Made by a program: the position numbers and the translations under genes. The notes under the pieces are model-generated. The model ran no database searches. It was not told the DNA's origin and saw nothing but the letters and a program-made list of their open reading frames with translations. A DNA stretch of 64,000 bases from Sphingomonadales bacterium (GTDB taxonomy: Bacteria > Pseudomonadota > Alphaproteobacteria > Sphingomonadales > Sphingomonadaceae), in the NCBI GenBank assembly GCA_027483465.1, contig JAIXUQ010000084.1, positions 62,001 through 126,000 of the forward strand, read 5' to 3'. Shown here one piece after another: positions 17,219 to 25,595 of this stretch. Numbering within the stretch: position 1 is the stretch's first letter; every line of letters starts with the position of its first letter.

Positions 17219-18849
17219 TGTACCGTTACGACGAATTTGATCAGGCCATTGTCGATGCCCGGGTGGCCGAGTTCCGCGATCAGGTGGCCCGCCGTCTGCG
17301 GAACGAAATCAGCGAGGAGGCCTTCAAGCCGCTGCGGCTGATGAACGGCATCTATCTGCAATTGCACGCCTATATGCTGCGGGTGGCGATTCCCTATGGC
17401 ACGCTGGATTCGCGGCAGCTGCGCATGCTGGCCCATATCGCCCGCCGCTATGATCGCGGCTATGGCCATTTCACCACGCGCCAGAACATCCAGTACAACT
17501 GGATGAAGCTGGAGGAGATGCCCGATCTGCTCGCCGATCTGGCCAGCGTGGAGATGCACGCCTTCCAGACCAGCGGCAACTGCATCCGCAACATCAGTTC
17601 CGATCAGTTTGCCGCCGCCGCCGCCGACGAGATCGCCGATCCGCGCCCCTATGCCGAATTGCTGCGGCAATGGTCCACGCTGCACCCGGAATTTTCCTTC
17701 CTGCCGCGCAAGTTCAAGATCGCCGTGACCGGCAGCGCCACCGATCGCGCCGCCATCCAGCTGCACGATATCGGCATCAAGCTGGTGCAGAACGGCGATG
17801 GCGAGATCGGGCTGAAGGTGCTGGTGGGCGGCGGCATGGGCCGCACCCCGCTGCTGGCCCATGTGATCCGCGACTGGCTGCCGGTGGCGGACTATCTGAG
17901 CTATATGGAAGCCATCCTGCGTGTCTACAACCGCCACGGCCGGCGGGACAATATCTACAAGGCGCGCATCAAGATCCTGGTCAATGATCTGGGCCCGGCC
18001 GAATTCGCACGCCAGGTGGAGGACGAATGGGCGCGGGTGAAGCCGCTGGGCCTTGATCCGCCGCCTTCGGAACTGGCGCGCATCGCGGCGCATTTCCAGC
18101 CGCCGGTGCTCGACGCCAGCGCCCCGGTGGCGATTGATCTTTCCGATCCGGAATTCGCGCAGTGGGTGGCGGTGAACACGCATCCGCACAAGGTGCCGGG
18201 CCATGCCATCGTCACCATCAGCCTGAAGGCGCCGGGCGAAATCCCCGGCGATGCCAGCGCCGATCAGATGGACCTGATCGCCGATCTGGCGCAGGCGCAC
18301 GCGCAGGACGAAATCCGCGTGACCCATGCGCAGAATCTGGTGCTGCCGCATGTGCGGCGCGATGCGCTGTTCACCATCTGGCAGGCGCTGAAGGGCGCCG
18401 GGCTGGCCACCGCCAACCTGGATCGCGCCTCCGACATCATTTCCTGCCCCGGCCTGGATTATTGCACGCTGGCCAATGCCCGCTCCATCCCCATCGCCCA
18501 GAAACTGGCGGTGAAACTGGCCCCGCAGGAAGCCGATCTGGGCGAACTGAAGATCAAGATTTCCGGCTGCATCAACGGCTGCGGCCACCATCACGCCGGC
18601 CACATCGGCATCCTGGGCGTGGACCGCAAGGGCGAGGAGAATTACCAGCTGCTGCTGGGCGGATCGGGCGCGGAGGATGCCAGCCTGGCCAAGATCCTCG
18701 GCCCCGGCTTTGACGAAAATGGCATCGTGAACGCGGTGGAAAAGGTGATCGGCCGTTATCAGGCGCTGCGCACCGGGCCGGACGAGCGTTTCCTCGACAC
18801 CTATCGCCGCGTCGGCGCCGAACCCTTCAAGGAGGCCGTGTATGGCTGA
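17218..18849 (+). CDS. cysI: Sulfite (or nitrite) reductase hemoprotein
   Basis: The protein has 543 residues with the duplicated ferredoxin-like/siroheme architecture of the family. N-terminal RLMNGIYLQLHAYMLRVAIPYG and HFTTRQNIQYNWM, with NCIRN near 121, are siroheme-side motifs. The [4Fe-4S] cysteines are in SCPGLDYC (near 410) and SGCINGCGHH (near 451). The setting with cysH and SUMT favours sulfite over nitrite as substrate. No cysJ-type flavoprotein is encoded, so another electron donor must serve. It overlaps the DUF934 gene by eight bases. Confidence 0.93.
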   Translation: MYRYDEFDQAIVDARVAEFRDQVARRLRNEISEEAFKPLRLMNGIYLQLHAYMLRVAIPYGTLDSRQLRMLAHIARRYDRGYGHFTTRQNIQYNWMKLEEMPDLLADLASVEMHAFQTSGNCIRNISSDQFAAAAADEIADPRPYAELLRQWSTLHPEFSFLPRKFKIAVTGSATDRAAIQLHDIGIKLVQNGDGEIGLKVLVGGGMGRTPLLAHVIRDWLPVADYLSYMEAILRVYNRHGRRDNIYKARIKILVNDLGPAEFARQVEDEWARVKPLGLDPPPSELARIAAHFQPPVLDASAPVAIDLSDPEFAQWVAVNTHPHKVPGHAIVTISLKAPGEIPGDASADQMDLIADLAQAHAQDEIRVTHAQNLVLPHVRRDALFTIWQALKGAGLATANLDRASDIISCPGLDYCTLANARSIPIAQKLAVKLAPQEADLGELKIKISGCINGCGHHHAGHIGILGVDRKGEENYQLLLGGSGAEDASLAKILGPGFDENGIVNAVEKVIGRYQALRTGPDERFLDTYRRVGAEPFKEAVYG

Positions 18850-19285
18850 GACTCTGTTCCGCCTGCGCAGCGATGCCGGCCATGACGGCCCGGCGGTGGC
18901 GCTGGCCGATTATCAGCCCGGCGGCGCCGCCGTGCGGCTGGAGCCGGCCGACGATGCGCGCGCGCTGATCCCGCATCTGCCGGCGCTGGCCCGCATCGAT
19001 ATCGCCTTCCCGAAATTCCGCGAAGGCCGCGGCTATTCGGCGGCGCGCATCCTGCGGGAGGCTGGCTTTGCCGGCGAAATCCGTGCCGTGGGCGTGCTCT
19101 ATGTCGACCAATTGGCCTTTCTGGTGCGCGCCGGCTTTGATGCGGTGCTGCCGGAAACACCGTTTGATGCCGCCGTGGCCAAGGCCACGCTGGCGCGCTT
19201 CCCGCATGTGTATATGAAGGCCGCAGACGCGGCCCGGCCGGTGTGGCTGCTGCGCGAAGAGGCGGCGCTGGCCGGCCGCACATGA
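18842..19285 (+). CDS. DUF934 protein of the sulfite reductase operon
   Basis: A 147-residue member of DUF934, recognised by the pattern LARIDIAFPKFREGRGYSAA...LR...F.GEIRAVGVLYVDQLAFLVRAGFD. The family is almost always linked to cysI and cysH in proteobacteria lacking CysJ. The molecular function is unknown; an assembly or electron-transfer role has been assumed from context. It overlaps both neighbours (eight bases with cysI, four with cysH). Confidence 0.88.
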   Translation: MAETLFRLRSDAGHDGPAVALADYQPGGAAVRLEPADDARALIPHLPALARIDIAFPKFREGRGYSAARILREAGFAGEIRAVGVLYVDQLAFLVRAGFDAVLPETPFDAAVAKATLARFPHVYMKAADAARPVWLLREEAALAGRT

Positions 19286-20019
19286 GCCAGCCCGCCCGCC
19301 AGAGCGACCGGATCGACACCGCGCCGGCCTTCACCGCCGATGCTGTGGCGGCGCTGGCGGCGCGGCTGGCCGGGCATGACACGGCGGCGATGCTGGCCGA
19401 TCTGCTGCTGGGCGAACTGAAAGGCCGGGTGGCGCTGGTCAGCTCGTTCGGCACCGAATCGGCGGTGCTGCTCGATCTGGTGGCCAGCATCGATCGCAGC
19501 GTGCCGCTGATCTTCATCAACACGCAGAAGATGTTTGGCGAAACCCTGGCCTATCGCGACAGCCTGGTGGAGCAACTGGGCTTCACCGATCTGCGCGTGT
19601 TCCGCCCCGATCCGCACCAGATCGCCGCGCGCGATGGCAAGGGCCTGCGCTGGGGCTATGATCCCGATGGCTGCTGCGATCTGAGGAAGGTGGAGCCGCT
19701 GGCCCGCGCGCTGGCGCCGTTCGATGCCTGGATTTCGGGGCGCAAGGGCTTTCAGGCCGGGCGCGCCGGCCTGCCCCGGCTGGAGCTTGAGAATGGCCGG
19801 CTGAAGATCAACCCGCTCGCCGATTGGGACAAGGCGCGGATCGACGCCCATTTCGCCGCGCGCGACCTGCCGCGCCACCCGCTGGAGGCCCAGGGCTATG
19901 CCAGCATCGGCTGCCAGCCCTGCACATCCCAGGTGCAACCCGGCGAAGACCCCCGCGCCGGCCGCTGGCGCCACTGGGACAAGACCGAATGCGGCATCCA
20001 CAACCAGCCGGCGTTCTGA
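19282..20019 (+). CDS. cysH: Assimilatory adenylyl-sulfate (APS/PAPS) reductase
   Basis: This enzyme reduces activated sulfate to sulfite using thioredoxin. It has the nucleotide-binding SSFGTESAVLLDL segment (near 50-62) and the catalytic KTECGIH near 235. A CC pair (near 130) and a CQPC pair (near 210) are the [4Fe-4S] ligands that mark the APS-using branch rather than the cluster-free enteric PAPS reductase. It is 245 residues, starting at ATG 19282, which overlaps the DUF934 stop (ATGA). It is the last gene of the operon, 17 bases from the convergent DUF2075 gene. Confidence 0.92.
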   Translation: MSQPARQSDRIDTAPAFTADAVAALAARLAGHDTAAMLADLLLGELKGRVALVSSFGTESAVLLDLVASIDRSVPLIFINTQKMFGETLAYRDSLVEQLGFTDLRVFRPDPHQIAARDGKGLRWGYDPDGCCDLRKVEPLARALAPFDAWISGRKGFQAGRAGLPRLELENGRLKINPLADWDKARIDAHFAARDLPRHPLEAQGYASIGCQPCTSQVQPGEDPRAGRWRHWDKTECGIHNQPAF

Positions 20020-20036
20020 AGCCGAAGGCGCACTGA

Positions 20037-22022
20037 TCAGGCCAAGGCCGGCACCCCGCAGGCGCTGAGCCAGGCGGCAATGGCGTCATAATCGGCCGGC
20101 GGGCGGGTGGCATCGGCGGCGTCGCCGGGGGGCACGACGATCACCATGCCCTGCCGGGCGCGGGTGAGCAGCACGCGATAGGCATTCTTCACATAATCGG
20201 CGCGGCCCAGGCCGGCATCGGTGGCCCCGATCTGCTGCCATTTGGTGCCCTTGAACTGGCGGGCCTGCCAGCCGGCGGCGGTGCGGCGATAGTTGAGATC
20301 CCAGGCCACCCCGGCCCAATCCAGTTCCAGCCCCTGCACGTCAAATTCGGTGGCGGCATCCTCCAGCGCGTTGGAGGCGCGGACATCATCATTGCCATTC
20401 AGGAACCAGTGGCACACATCCACCGGCGCCTTCACGTGCAGGCCTTCGGGCTTCAGACGCAGGGCGTTGGAACTGGCGAGCAGGCCGGCGCGTTCGCCGG
20501 CGCGGCGGCGGGCCCGCAGCCACTGGCGCGCGGCGGCCAGGCTGCGGGTGTGGCAGATCGGAAACTGCGCCGGATCGGGGCGCAGGGCGGCGGCGGCGCC
20601 GGCATCCTCGCCCAGCAGCGCGGCGACAAAGGCGGACACGCGATCGGCGCGGAAGGAGCGCACCGAGACGGCCAGATGCAGGCCCGGTTCGACCTGGGCG
20701 CCGCGCTGGGCCAGGTGCCAGCGCATGGCGCCATCGAGCGGACCAGCATCGGCCAGCAGATGCGGCGGCAGCGCGATGTGCCAGTGGCGCAGATCGGCCT
20801 GCAGGGCGCGCAGCCATTCGGCCACGCCAGCCTCCCCCCGGTTGATCTCCTGTCCCTCCCCGATCAGGCAGACGACCACGCACCAATCCGGCCGCCGGTC
20901 CATCACCGCCAGCAGGAAGGCCGGTTCGGACTGGTCAAAGCCGGGTTGGCCCTTCTTGCGGCGCATGAAATCGCTGGTCATGGCGCGATCCCAGGCGCGC
21001 TGGGCTTCATCGAAGATCACCACATGTTCGGCCGGCACCCGATCAGGGGCCAGATATTCATCGCGGAAATGATGGACATTCTGGATGAAGGCATCGGGCT
21101 CACGCGCCTGCACGAGGCGGGCTTCGCCGCTGTCAGGAGCGCTGCGCCGGCGCTTGCCATCGCGGCGCAGCGCCTCTTGCAGCACGGCCACCAGCGGGCC
21201 GTTGCCGGACAGGAACACGGCATGTTCATCGGGATGGTCGGGGCGGCGCTGGCAGGCGAGGTTGAGGCCGGCCAGCGTCTTGCCGGCGCCGGGCACGCCG
21301 GTGACGAAGCAGATCGCCTTGCCGCGCTCGCGGCGCATGCGGGCCACCACGGCGGCGATGGCATTGGCGGTGCGGGACAGATTTTCGGCGCCCGCCCCTG
21401 ATCGGGAAATGGCGGCGACATCATGGCCGGCATAGAGGGCTTCGGCCGCCTCGATGATGCTGGGCGTGGGGCGATAGGCGCCTTCGGCCCAGGCCGGGGC
21501 ATCAATGGCCGGGCCGTCGCCGCTGGCCAGCAGGCGCTGGATGGTGGGCAGCACATCATCGGGGCTGAGGCAGAGCGGTTCGTGCACCTTGTCCGCCGCC
21601 CAGAAGCCGAGCCCGAGTTGTTGCGGCGGGGCTTGGCTGGCGATCAGGATCGGCACGATGGCGTGCGGGTGGCTGGTGACATGGAAATTCTTGAGATCCA
21701 GCGCATAGCCATGCACCTGCTCGATGGCGTGGCGGGGAAAGCCGCGTTCGCCGATCTTGTATTCCAGCACGAAAATGAGCGGGCCAATCACCAACACGGC
21801 ATCGGCGCGGCGGCCCATGCGCGGAATGGCGAATTCCATGAAGACATGGGCGGCCGGCAGGGCGGCTGCAAGTTGCCGCACATGGCCGATGCTGAATTGC
21901 CAGGCGGCGATCTGGGGCAATTCGGCCGGAAATTGGCTGGCCGCGGTGAGATGGCCAAGCACCAGTTCAGGCGCGGCCTTGGCCATGATTTCAGCAGGGG
22001 CATCAAACCACGCGCGCTTCAT
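20037..22022 (-). CDS. PD-(D/E)XK nuclease-DUF2075 helicase fusion
   Basis: The start was set at ATG 22022 (MKRAWFDAPAEIM); the frame continues upstream only through a terminator and the antisense of the next gene. Length 661 residues. The N-terminal 200 residues contain RRADAVLVIGPLIFVLEYKIG (near 70-90), a D-x(12)-E-x-K pattern typical of PD-(D/E)XK nucleases. A superfamily-1-like ATPase of the DUF2075 (Schlafen group 3-like) family follows. It has Walker A GVPGAGKT (near 245), Walker B VVIFDEAQRAW (near 337) and the C-terminal RVLLTRARQGMVIVVP motif (near 620). Function is unproven; nucleic-acid processing or phage defence is plausible. Confidence 0.82.
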   Translation of the reverse strand: MKRAWFDAPAEIMAKAAPELVLGHLTAASQFPAELPQIAAWQFSIGHVRQLAAALPAAHVFMEFAIPRMGRRADAVLVIGPLIFVLEYKIGERGFPRHAIEQVHGYALDLKNFHVTSHPHAIVPILIASQAPPQQLGLGFWAADKVHEPLCLSPDDVLPTIQRLLASGDGPAIDAPAWAEGAYRPTPSIIEAAEALYAGHDVAAISRSGAGAENLSRTANAIAAVVARMRRERGKAICFVTGVPGAGKTLAGLNLACQRRPDHPDEHAVFLSGNGPLVAVLQEALRRDGKRRRSAPDSGEARLVQAREPDAFIQNVHHFRDEYLAPDRVPAEHVVIFDEAQRAWDRAMTSDFMRRKKGQPGFDQSEPAFLLAVMDRRPDWCVVVCLIGEGQEINRGEAGVAEWLRALQADLRHWHIALPPHLLADAGPLDGAMRWHLAQRGAQVEPGLHLAVSVRSFRADRVSAFVAALLGEDAGAAAALRPDPAQFPICHTRSLAAARQWLRARRRAGERAGLLASSNALRLKPEGLHVKAPVDVCHWFLNGNDDVRASNALEDAATEFDVQGLELDWAGVAWDLNYRRTAAGWQARQFKGTKWQQIGATDAGLGRADYVKNAYRVLLTRARQGMVIVVPPGDAADATRPPADYDAIAAWLSACGVPALA

Positions 22023-22059
22023 GCCGCCAGGCTGCCAGGGGCGGCGGGGGCTCGCAACG

Positions 22060-22089
22060 AAAAAGGGCGGCCCGGTGGGGCCGCCCTTT
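22060..22089 (-). terminator. Intrinsic terminator of the TonB receptor gene
   Basis: On the minus strand CAAAGGGCGGCC-loop-GGCCGCCCTTTTT gives a strong GC stem followed by a T-tract, 21 bases after the receptor stop codon. It separates the receptor from the DUF2075 gene, whose start lies about 40 bases further on. Confidence 0.88.
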
Positions 22090-22110
22090 GCCGTTCCGGT
22101 GGCAGGCGCG

Positions 22111-25100
22111 TCAGAGTTTGGCGCGGATGCCCAGGAAGTAGAAGCGGCCCATGCCGGAGACCGGGTAGGCGCGCGACGCCAGATAGGGTTCGGCGTTGGT
22201 GAGGTTGTTGATGCCGCCATAGAGGCTGAAGCGGTCTTCGATGATGTCCACGTTGAAGCTGACGTTGTGGATCCAGTAATCGGGCGCGAAGCCGGCATCG
22301 CCGAATTCGGTGGCGATGCGCTCGATCTGGATGGCGGTGGCGGCCGCGGTGGACTGCACATATTGCACATTATAGCCCAGCGTGACGGCGCCGCGGTTCC
22401 AGGTGACCGAGCCGACGCCCGACCATTCCGGCACGGTGGTTTCGCGCAGCGCCGGGTTGACCAGGTTGGGATCACGCGGATCGAAGAAGCGGTTCACCTT
22501 CTCGGTCCAGTTGCCGTTCAGGCCCAGGGCGATGTTGTTCTTGTCCCACAGGGTGAAGCGGTAGTTGACCGTGAAATCGACACCCGAGGTCTCGATGCGG
22601 CCAAAGTTGAGCTCCTGCTGGCTGAGCGTGCGGAAGCCGAACAGATTGGGCTGGTTGGCCGAGGTGTTGCCGGGCGCGGTGGGCCCGATACGCTGGAACA
22701 GGCCGCAGAACTGGTTGGGGAAGGTGCTGTTGTCGTAGCAGGTGTTGACGATATCCTGCGCAGTCACCCGTGCGATGGCATCGCGGATCTTGATCGAATA
22801 ATAGTCCGCGCTCAGCGTCAGGCCCGGCACGAAGCTGGGCGTGATCACCGTGCCCACCGTGAAGGTGGTGGCCTTTTCCTCGGTCAGATCGGGGTTGCCG
22901 CTGATGGTGCCGCCGAAACGGCCGGTGAGCGGATCATTATAGTTGGCCAGGAAGGTGGCCGGATTGGCGATGCCCAGCGCCGTGGCGGCGGCCAGGCAGT
23001 TGGCGCGGCGGTTGGGCGTGGCGTTCTGGTTCACCAGGTCGCACGGATCGGCCGGGCGGAAGGTGGCCCCCTGCGCCGGATCGAACAGTTCGGCGATGTT
23101 GGGGGCGCGGATCGCCTTGGCATAGGTGCCGCGGAACTTGATGTCGCGGATCGGCGCCCAGGTGCCGGTGACATTCCAGGTGAAGGCGCCGCCGATGGTG
23201 GAATAATCGGCATAGCGGCCGGCGGTGCCCAGCGTGAGTTCGTGGAAGAAGGGCTTGTCCTTCAGGATCGGCAGCTTCAGTTCGCCGAACACTTCCTTCA
23301 CGTTGAACTTGCCGCCGGCATTGTTGGTGCGGTTGGTGGGATCGAACACCAGCGACTGGTTGGTGGGCTCCACATCGCCGATAAAGCGGCCGACATTGGC
23401 GGCCGGGCCGGTTTGCGGGATGATGCCCAGCACCAGCGGATCAAAGCTGGAGCGCGAGATTTCCTCGCGATACTCGCCGCCAAAGGCATATTGCACGGCG
23501 CCGCCGGGCAGGTTGAGGAAGCCGCCGGTGTCACCGGTGAAGATGGCGGTGAGCACGGTCTGCTCAAGGCGGAAGCGGTTGGTGGTGGGCGTGGTGATCC
23601 AATCGGCCGCCGCCTTGCTGATGCTGTTGGCGCCAGCCAGGATGTTGGCCGGCACGCAGGTGCCATCGCCGGGGCGGAAGGTGAAGAAGCCCGGCGCGAT
23701 CAGCGGGAAGGTTTCGGAGCCCGGATGCGGCGTGGTACTGCCGGTGGCGACGCGGCAGACCGGCTGGCCGTTGGGGCCGCGCACCACGTCGATGGCAGCG
23801 AACAGCCGGTCATAGAGCACGGCGTTGTTGAAGGTGTTGGCATTGTCGGTGCGGCCCCAGTTGGCCACCACTTCGTAATTCAGGTGCGGGGTGATCTCGC
23901 CGCGCACGCCGGCGACGATGCGATAGGTCTGGCGGCGGGCCTCGCTGATGCCGTCGCCCAGATCGGTCATGTCACGCGAGACGCGCAGGCCGCCGGCGGC
24001 ATTGGCTTCGGCCTGCAGCGCGGCGGGGATGAACGGGTTGTCAGGCGTGATCAGCAGCGTGTCATAGAAGCTGTTGTAGGCGCTGCGGCTGATCGCGTTG
24101 TTGCGGGTATATTTGGCATCGATGAAGACTTCGGCGGCGGGCGAGAATTCATAATTGCCGCGGAAATTGAAATAGATGCGTTCCGAACCGGGGATCAGCG
24201 TCTGGGCGTTCACGCGTTCGGGGGCACCATCGCCGCCAAACTGGTTCTGGCTGGTGGAGATGATGCCATCCTGGAAGATGCGCACGCCGCCGCCGGGGGT
24301 GGAGACATAGCAGCCGCCGCCGCCAAAGCCGGTCCAGCCGACAAAGCTCTCGTTGCAATCGGCAACGCCGTTGTTGTTGAGATCGGTGGTGAAACGGGCG
24401 AAATCGGCACGGAAGATCAGGCCGGCGTTGGACGAGATGCCGAAGGTGGGCTGGCGCGCGATCACGAAGGTGGGCGCACCGGCGGCACGGGCGATCAGCG
24501 CGGTTTCAGCGGCGGTGAGCGTCACACCCGGAAACAGCGTGGCGGCCTGCGCGGCGGTGGGGATGGCCGGGCCAAAGCTGATGCGGCTGGTGCGCGGGCC
24601 GGGGCCGCCCACCCGGTAATAATTGGCGAAGTTCGGCATCGTCGCCGGGTTGATGTCGCCCTTCTGGAAGCGCTTCAGCGGGTTGTTGTAGGTGGTGGAA
24701 TCATTGCCGCGGCCGTTGTTGGCAAAGGCCGGGCGATCGGAGAAGAGGATCTCCTCGTCCTTGGTATAGCCGGCCGAGAAGGTGATGTTGCCGCGGCCAT
24801 CGGCGAAATTCTTGCCCCAGGTGCCTTCCAGGCGATAGCTGCGGCCATCACCGAAATCCGACAGGCCGAACTGGCCATCGAGGTTCAGCCCCTCGAAATT
24901 CTTCTTGAGCACATAGTTGACGACCCCGGTGACGGCATCGGCGCCATAAACGGCCGAGGCGCCGCCGGTCAGCACGTCCACCCGCTCAATGAGCGCATTG
25001 GGGATGGTGGCGACGTCCACCGCCTGGATGCCGGCCACGCCGGAGACATGGCGATAGCCATCGACCAGCACCAGCGTGCGGTTGGCGCCCAACTGGCGCA

Positions 25101-25419
25101 GGTTGAGCGTGGCCTGGCCAACGCCGCCAGCGCCGCGCTCGATCGAGTCGGCCACCGTGCCCGAGGCGAGCAGCGCCGGGATCTGGCGCAGCGTGGCGGT
25201 GGGATCGCTGTTGCCCAGCGCGCGCAATTGGGCGGCATCGACGGTGGTGATCGGCAGCGCCGCGGTTTCGTTCGGGCTGCCCTTGAGGCGGGAGCCGGTG
25301 ACCACCAGCTCCTCTGCCGCCACATCGGCCGCCGCGGTCTGTTCTTGGGCCTGCACCGCGCTGGCCAGCGAGCCGGCCAGCACCGAGCCGGCAAGCAGAA
25401 GAAGAGTCTTGTTCAACAC
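22111..25419 (-). CDS. TonB-dependent outer-membrane receptor
   Basis: The protein is about 1102 residues. A signal peptide (LNKTLLLLAGSVLAGSLASAVQAQ) is followed by a plug domain (EELVVTGSRLKG, then TLVLVDGYRHV, IERVDVLTGGASAVYGADAVTGVVNYVLKK). A large 22-strand-type barrel ends in the aromatic-rich FYFLGIRAKL. The start is probably GTG 25419, preceded by GGGGG; the longer in-frame Met at 25569 lies outside any signal peptide. The substrate is unknown. A candidate operator dyad lies upstream (25532-25561). No TonB/ExbB genes or transporter neighbours indicate the ligand. Confidence 0.92.
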   Translation of the reverse strand: MLNKTLLLLAGSVLAGSLASAVQAQEQTAAADVAAEELVVTGSRLKGSPNETAALPITTVDAAQLRALGNSDPTATLRQIPALLASGTVADSIERGAGGVGQATLNLRQLGANRTLVLVDGYRHVSGVAGIQAVDVATIPNALIERVDVLTGGASAVYGADAVTGVVNYVLKKNFEGLNLDGQFGLSDFGDGRSYRLEGTWGKNFADGRGNITFSAGYTKDEEILFSDRPAFANNGRGNDSTTYNNPLKRFQKGDINPATMPNFANYYRVGGPGPRTSRISFGPAIPTAAQAATLFPGVTLTAAETALIARAAGAPTFVIARQPTFGISSNAGLIFRADFARFTTDLNNNGVADCNESFVGWTGFGGGGCYVSTPGGGVRIFQDGIISTSQNQFGGDGAPERVNAQTLIPGSERIYFNFRGNYEFSPAAEVFIDAKYTRNNAISRSAYNSFYDTLLITPDNPFIPAALQAEANAAGGLRVSRDMTDLGDGISEARRQTYRIVAGVRGEITPHLNYEVVANWGRTDNANTFNNAVLYDRLFAAIDVVRGPNGQPVCRVATGSTTPHPGSETFPLIAPGFFTFRPGDGTCVPANILAGANSISKAAADWITTPTTNRFRLEQTVLTAIFTGDTGGFLNLPGGAVQYAFGGEYREEISRSSFDPLVLGIIPQTGPAANVGRFIGDVEPTNQSLVFDPTNRTNNAGGKFNVKEVFGELKLPILKDKPFFHELTLGTAGRYADYSTIGGAFTWNVTGTWAPIRDIKFRGTYAKAIRAPNIAELFDPAQGATFRPADPCDLVNQNATPNRRANCLAAATALGIANPATFLANYNDPLTGRFGGTISGNPDLTEEKATTFTVGTVITPSFVPGLTLSADYYSIKIRDAIARVTAQDIVNTCYDNSTFPNQFCGLFQRIGPTAPGNTSANQPNLFGFRTLSQQELNFGRIETSGVDFTVNYRFTLWDKNNIALGLNGNWTEKVNRFFDPRDPNLVNPALRETTVPEWSGVGSVTWNRGAVTLGYNVQYVQSTAAATAIQIERIATEFGDAGFAPDYWIHNVSFNVDIIEDRFSLYGGINNLTNAEPYLASRAYPVSGMGRFYFLGIRAKL

Positions 25420-25531
25420 CGTTATGCCCCCATAGCAAGTGATGGCCTGCTTGTTGCCGGGGGACAGCGGCAATTCAACGGGCAAATTGCCCACATGCGG
25501 TATAACGCGTGTGATTATGCCAACATTGTTA

Positions 25532-25561
25532 CCGTCATGTGGCGCAATGGCCACATGACGG
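25532..25561. repeat. Perfect 11-base inverted repeat between pckA and the TonB receptor
   Basis: CCGTCATGTGG (25532-25542), eight bases, then CCACATGACGG (25551-25561). It lies 113 bases upstream of the receptor GTG and 35 bases past the pckA stop. There is no T-tract on either side, so a regulator-binding site for the receptor promoter is as likely as a pckA terminator. A related CCACATGCGG occurs at 25491-25500. Confidence 0.6.
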
Positions 25562-25595
25562 CAGTGCAATCAGGCAGCCGGATCAAGCCCTGCTA

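Noticed and set aside
22023-22475. N-terminal extension of the DUF2075 gene upstream of 22022
   Set aside because: The extension runs through an intrinsic terminator and is antisense-frame sequence of the TonB receptor's 3' end; ATG 22022 begins the conserved part.
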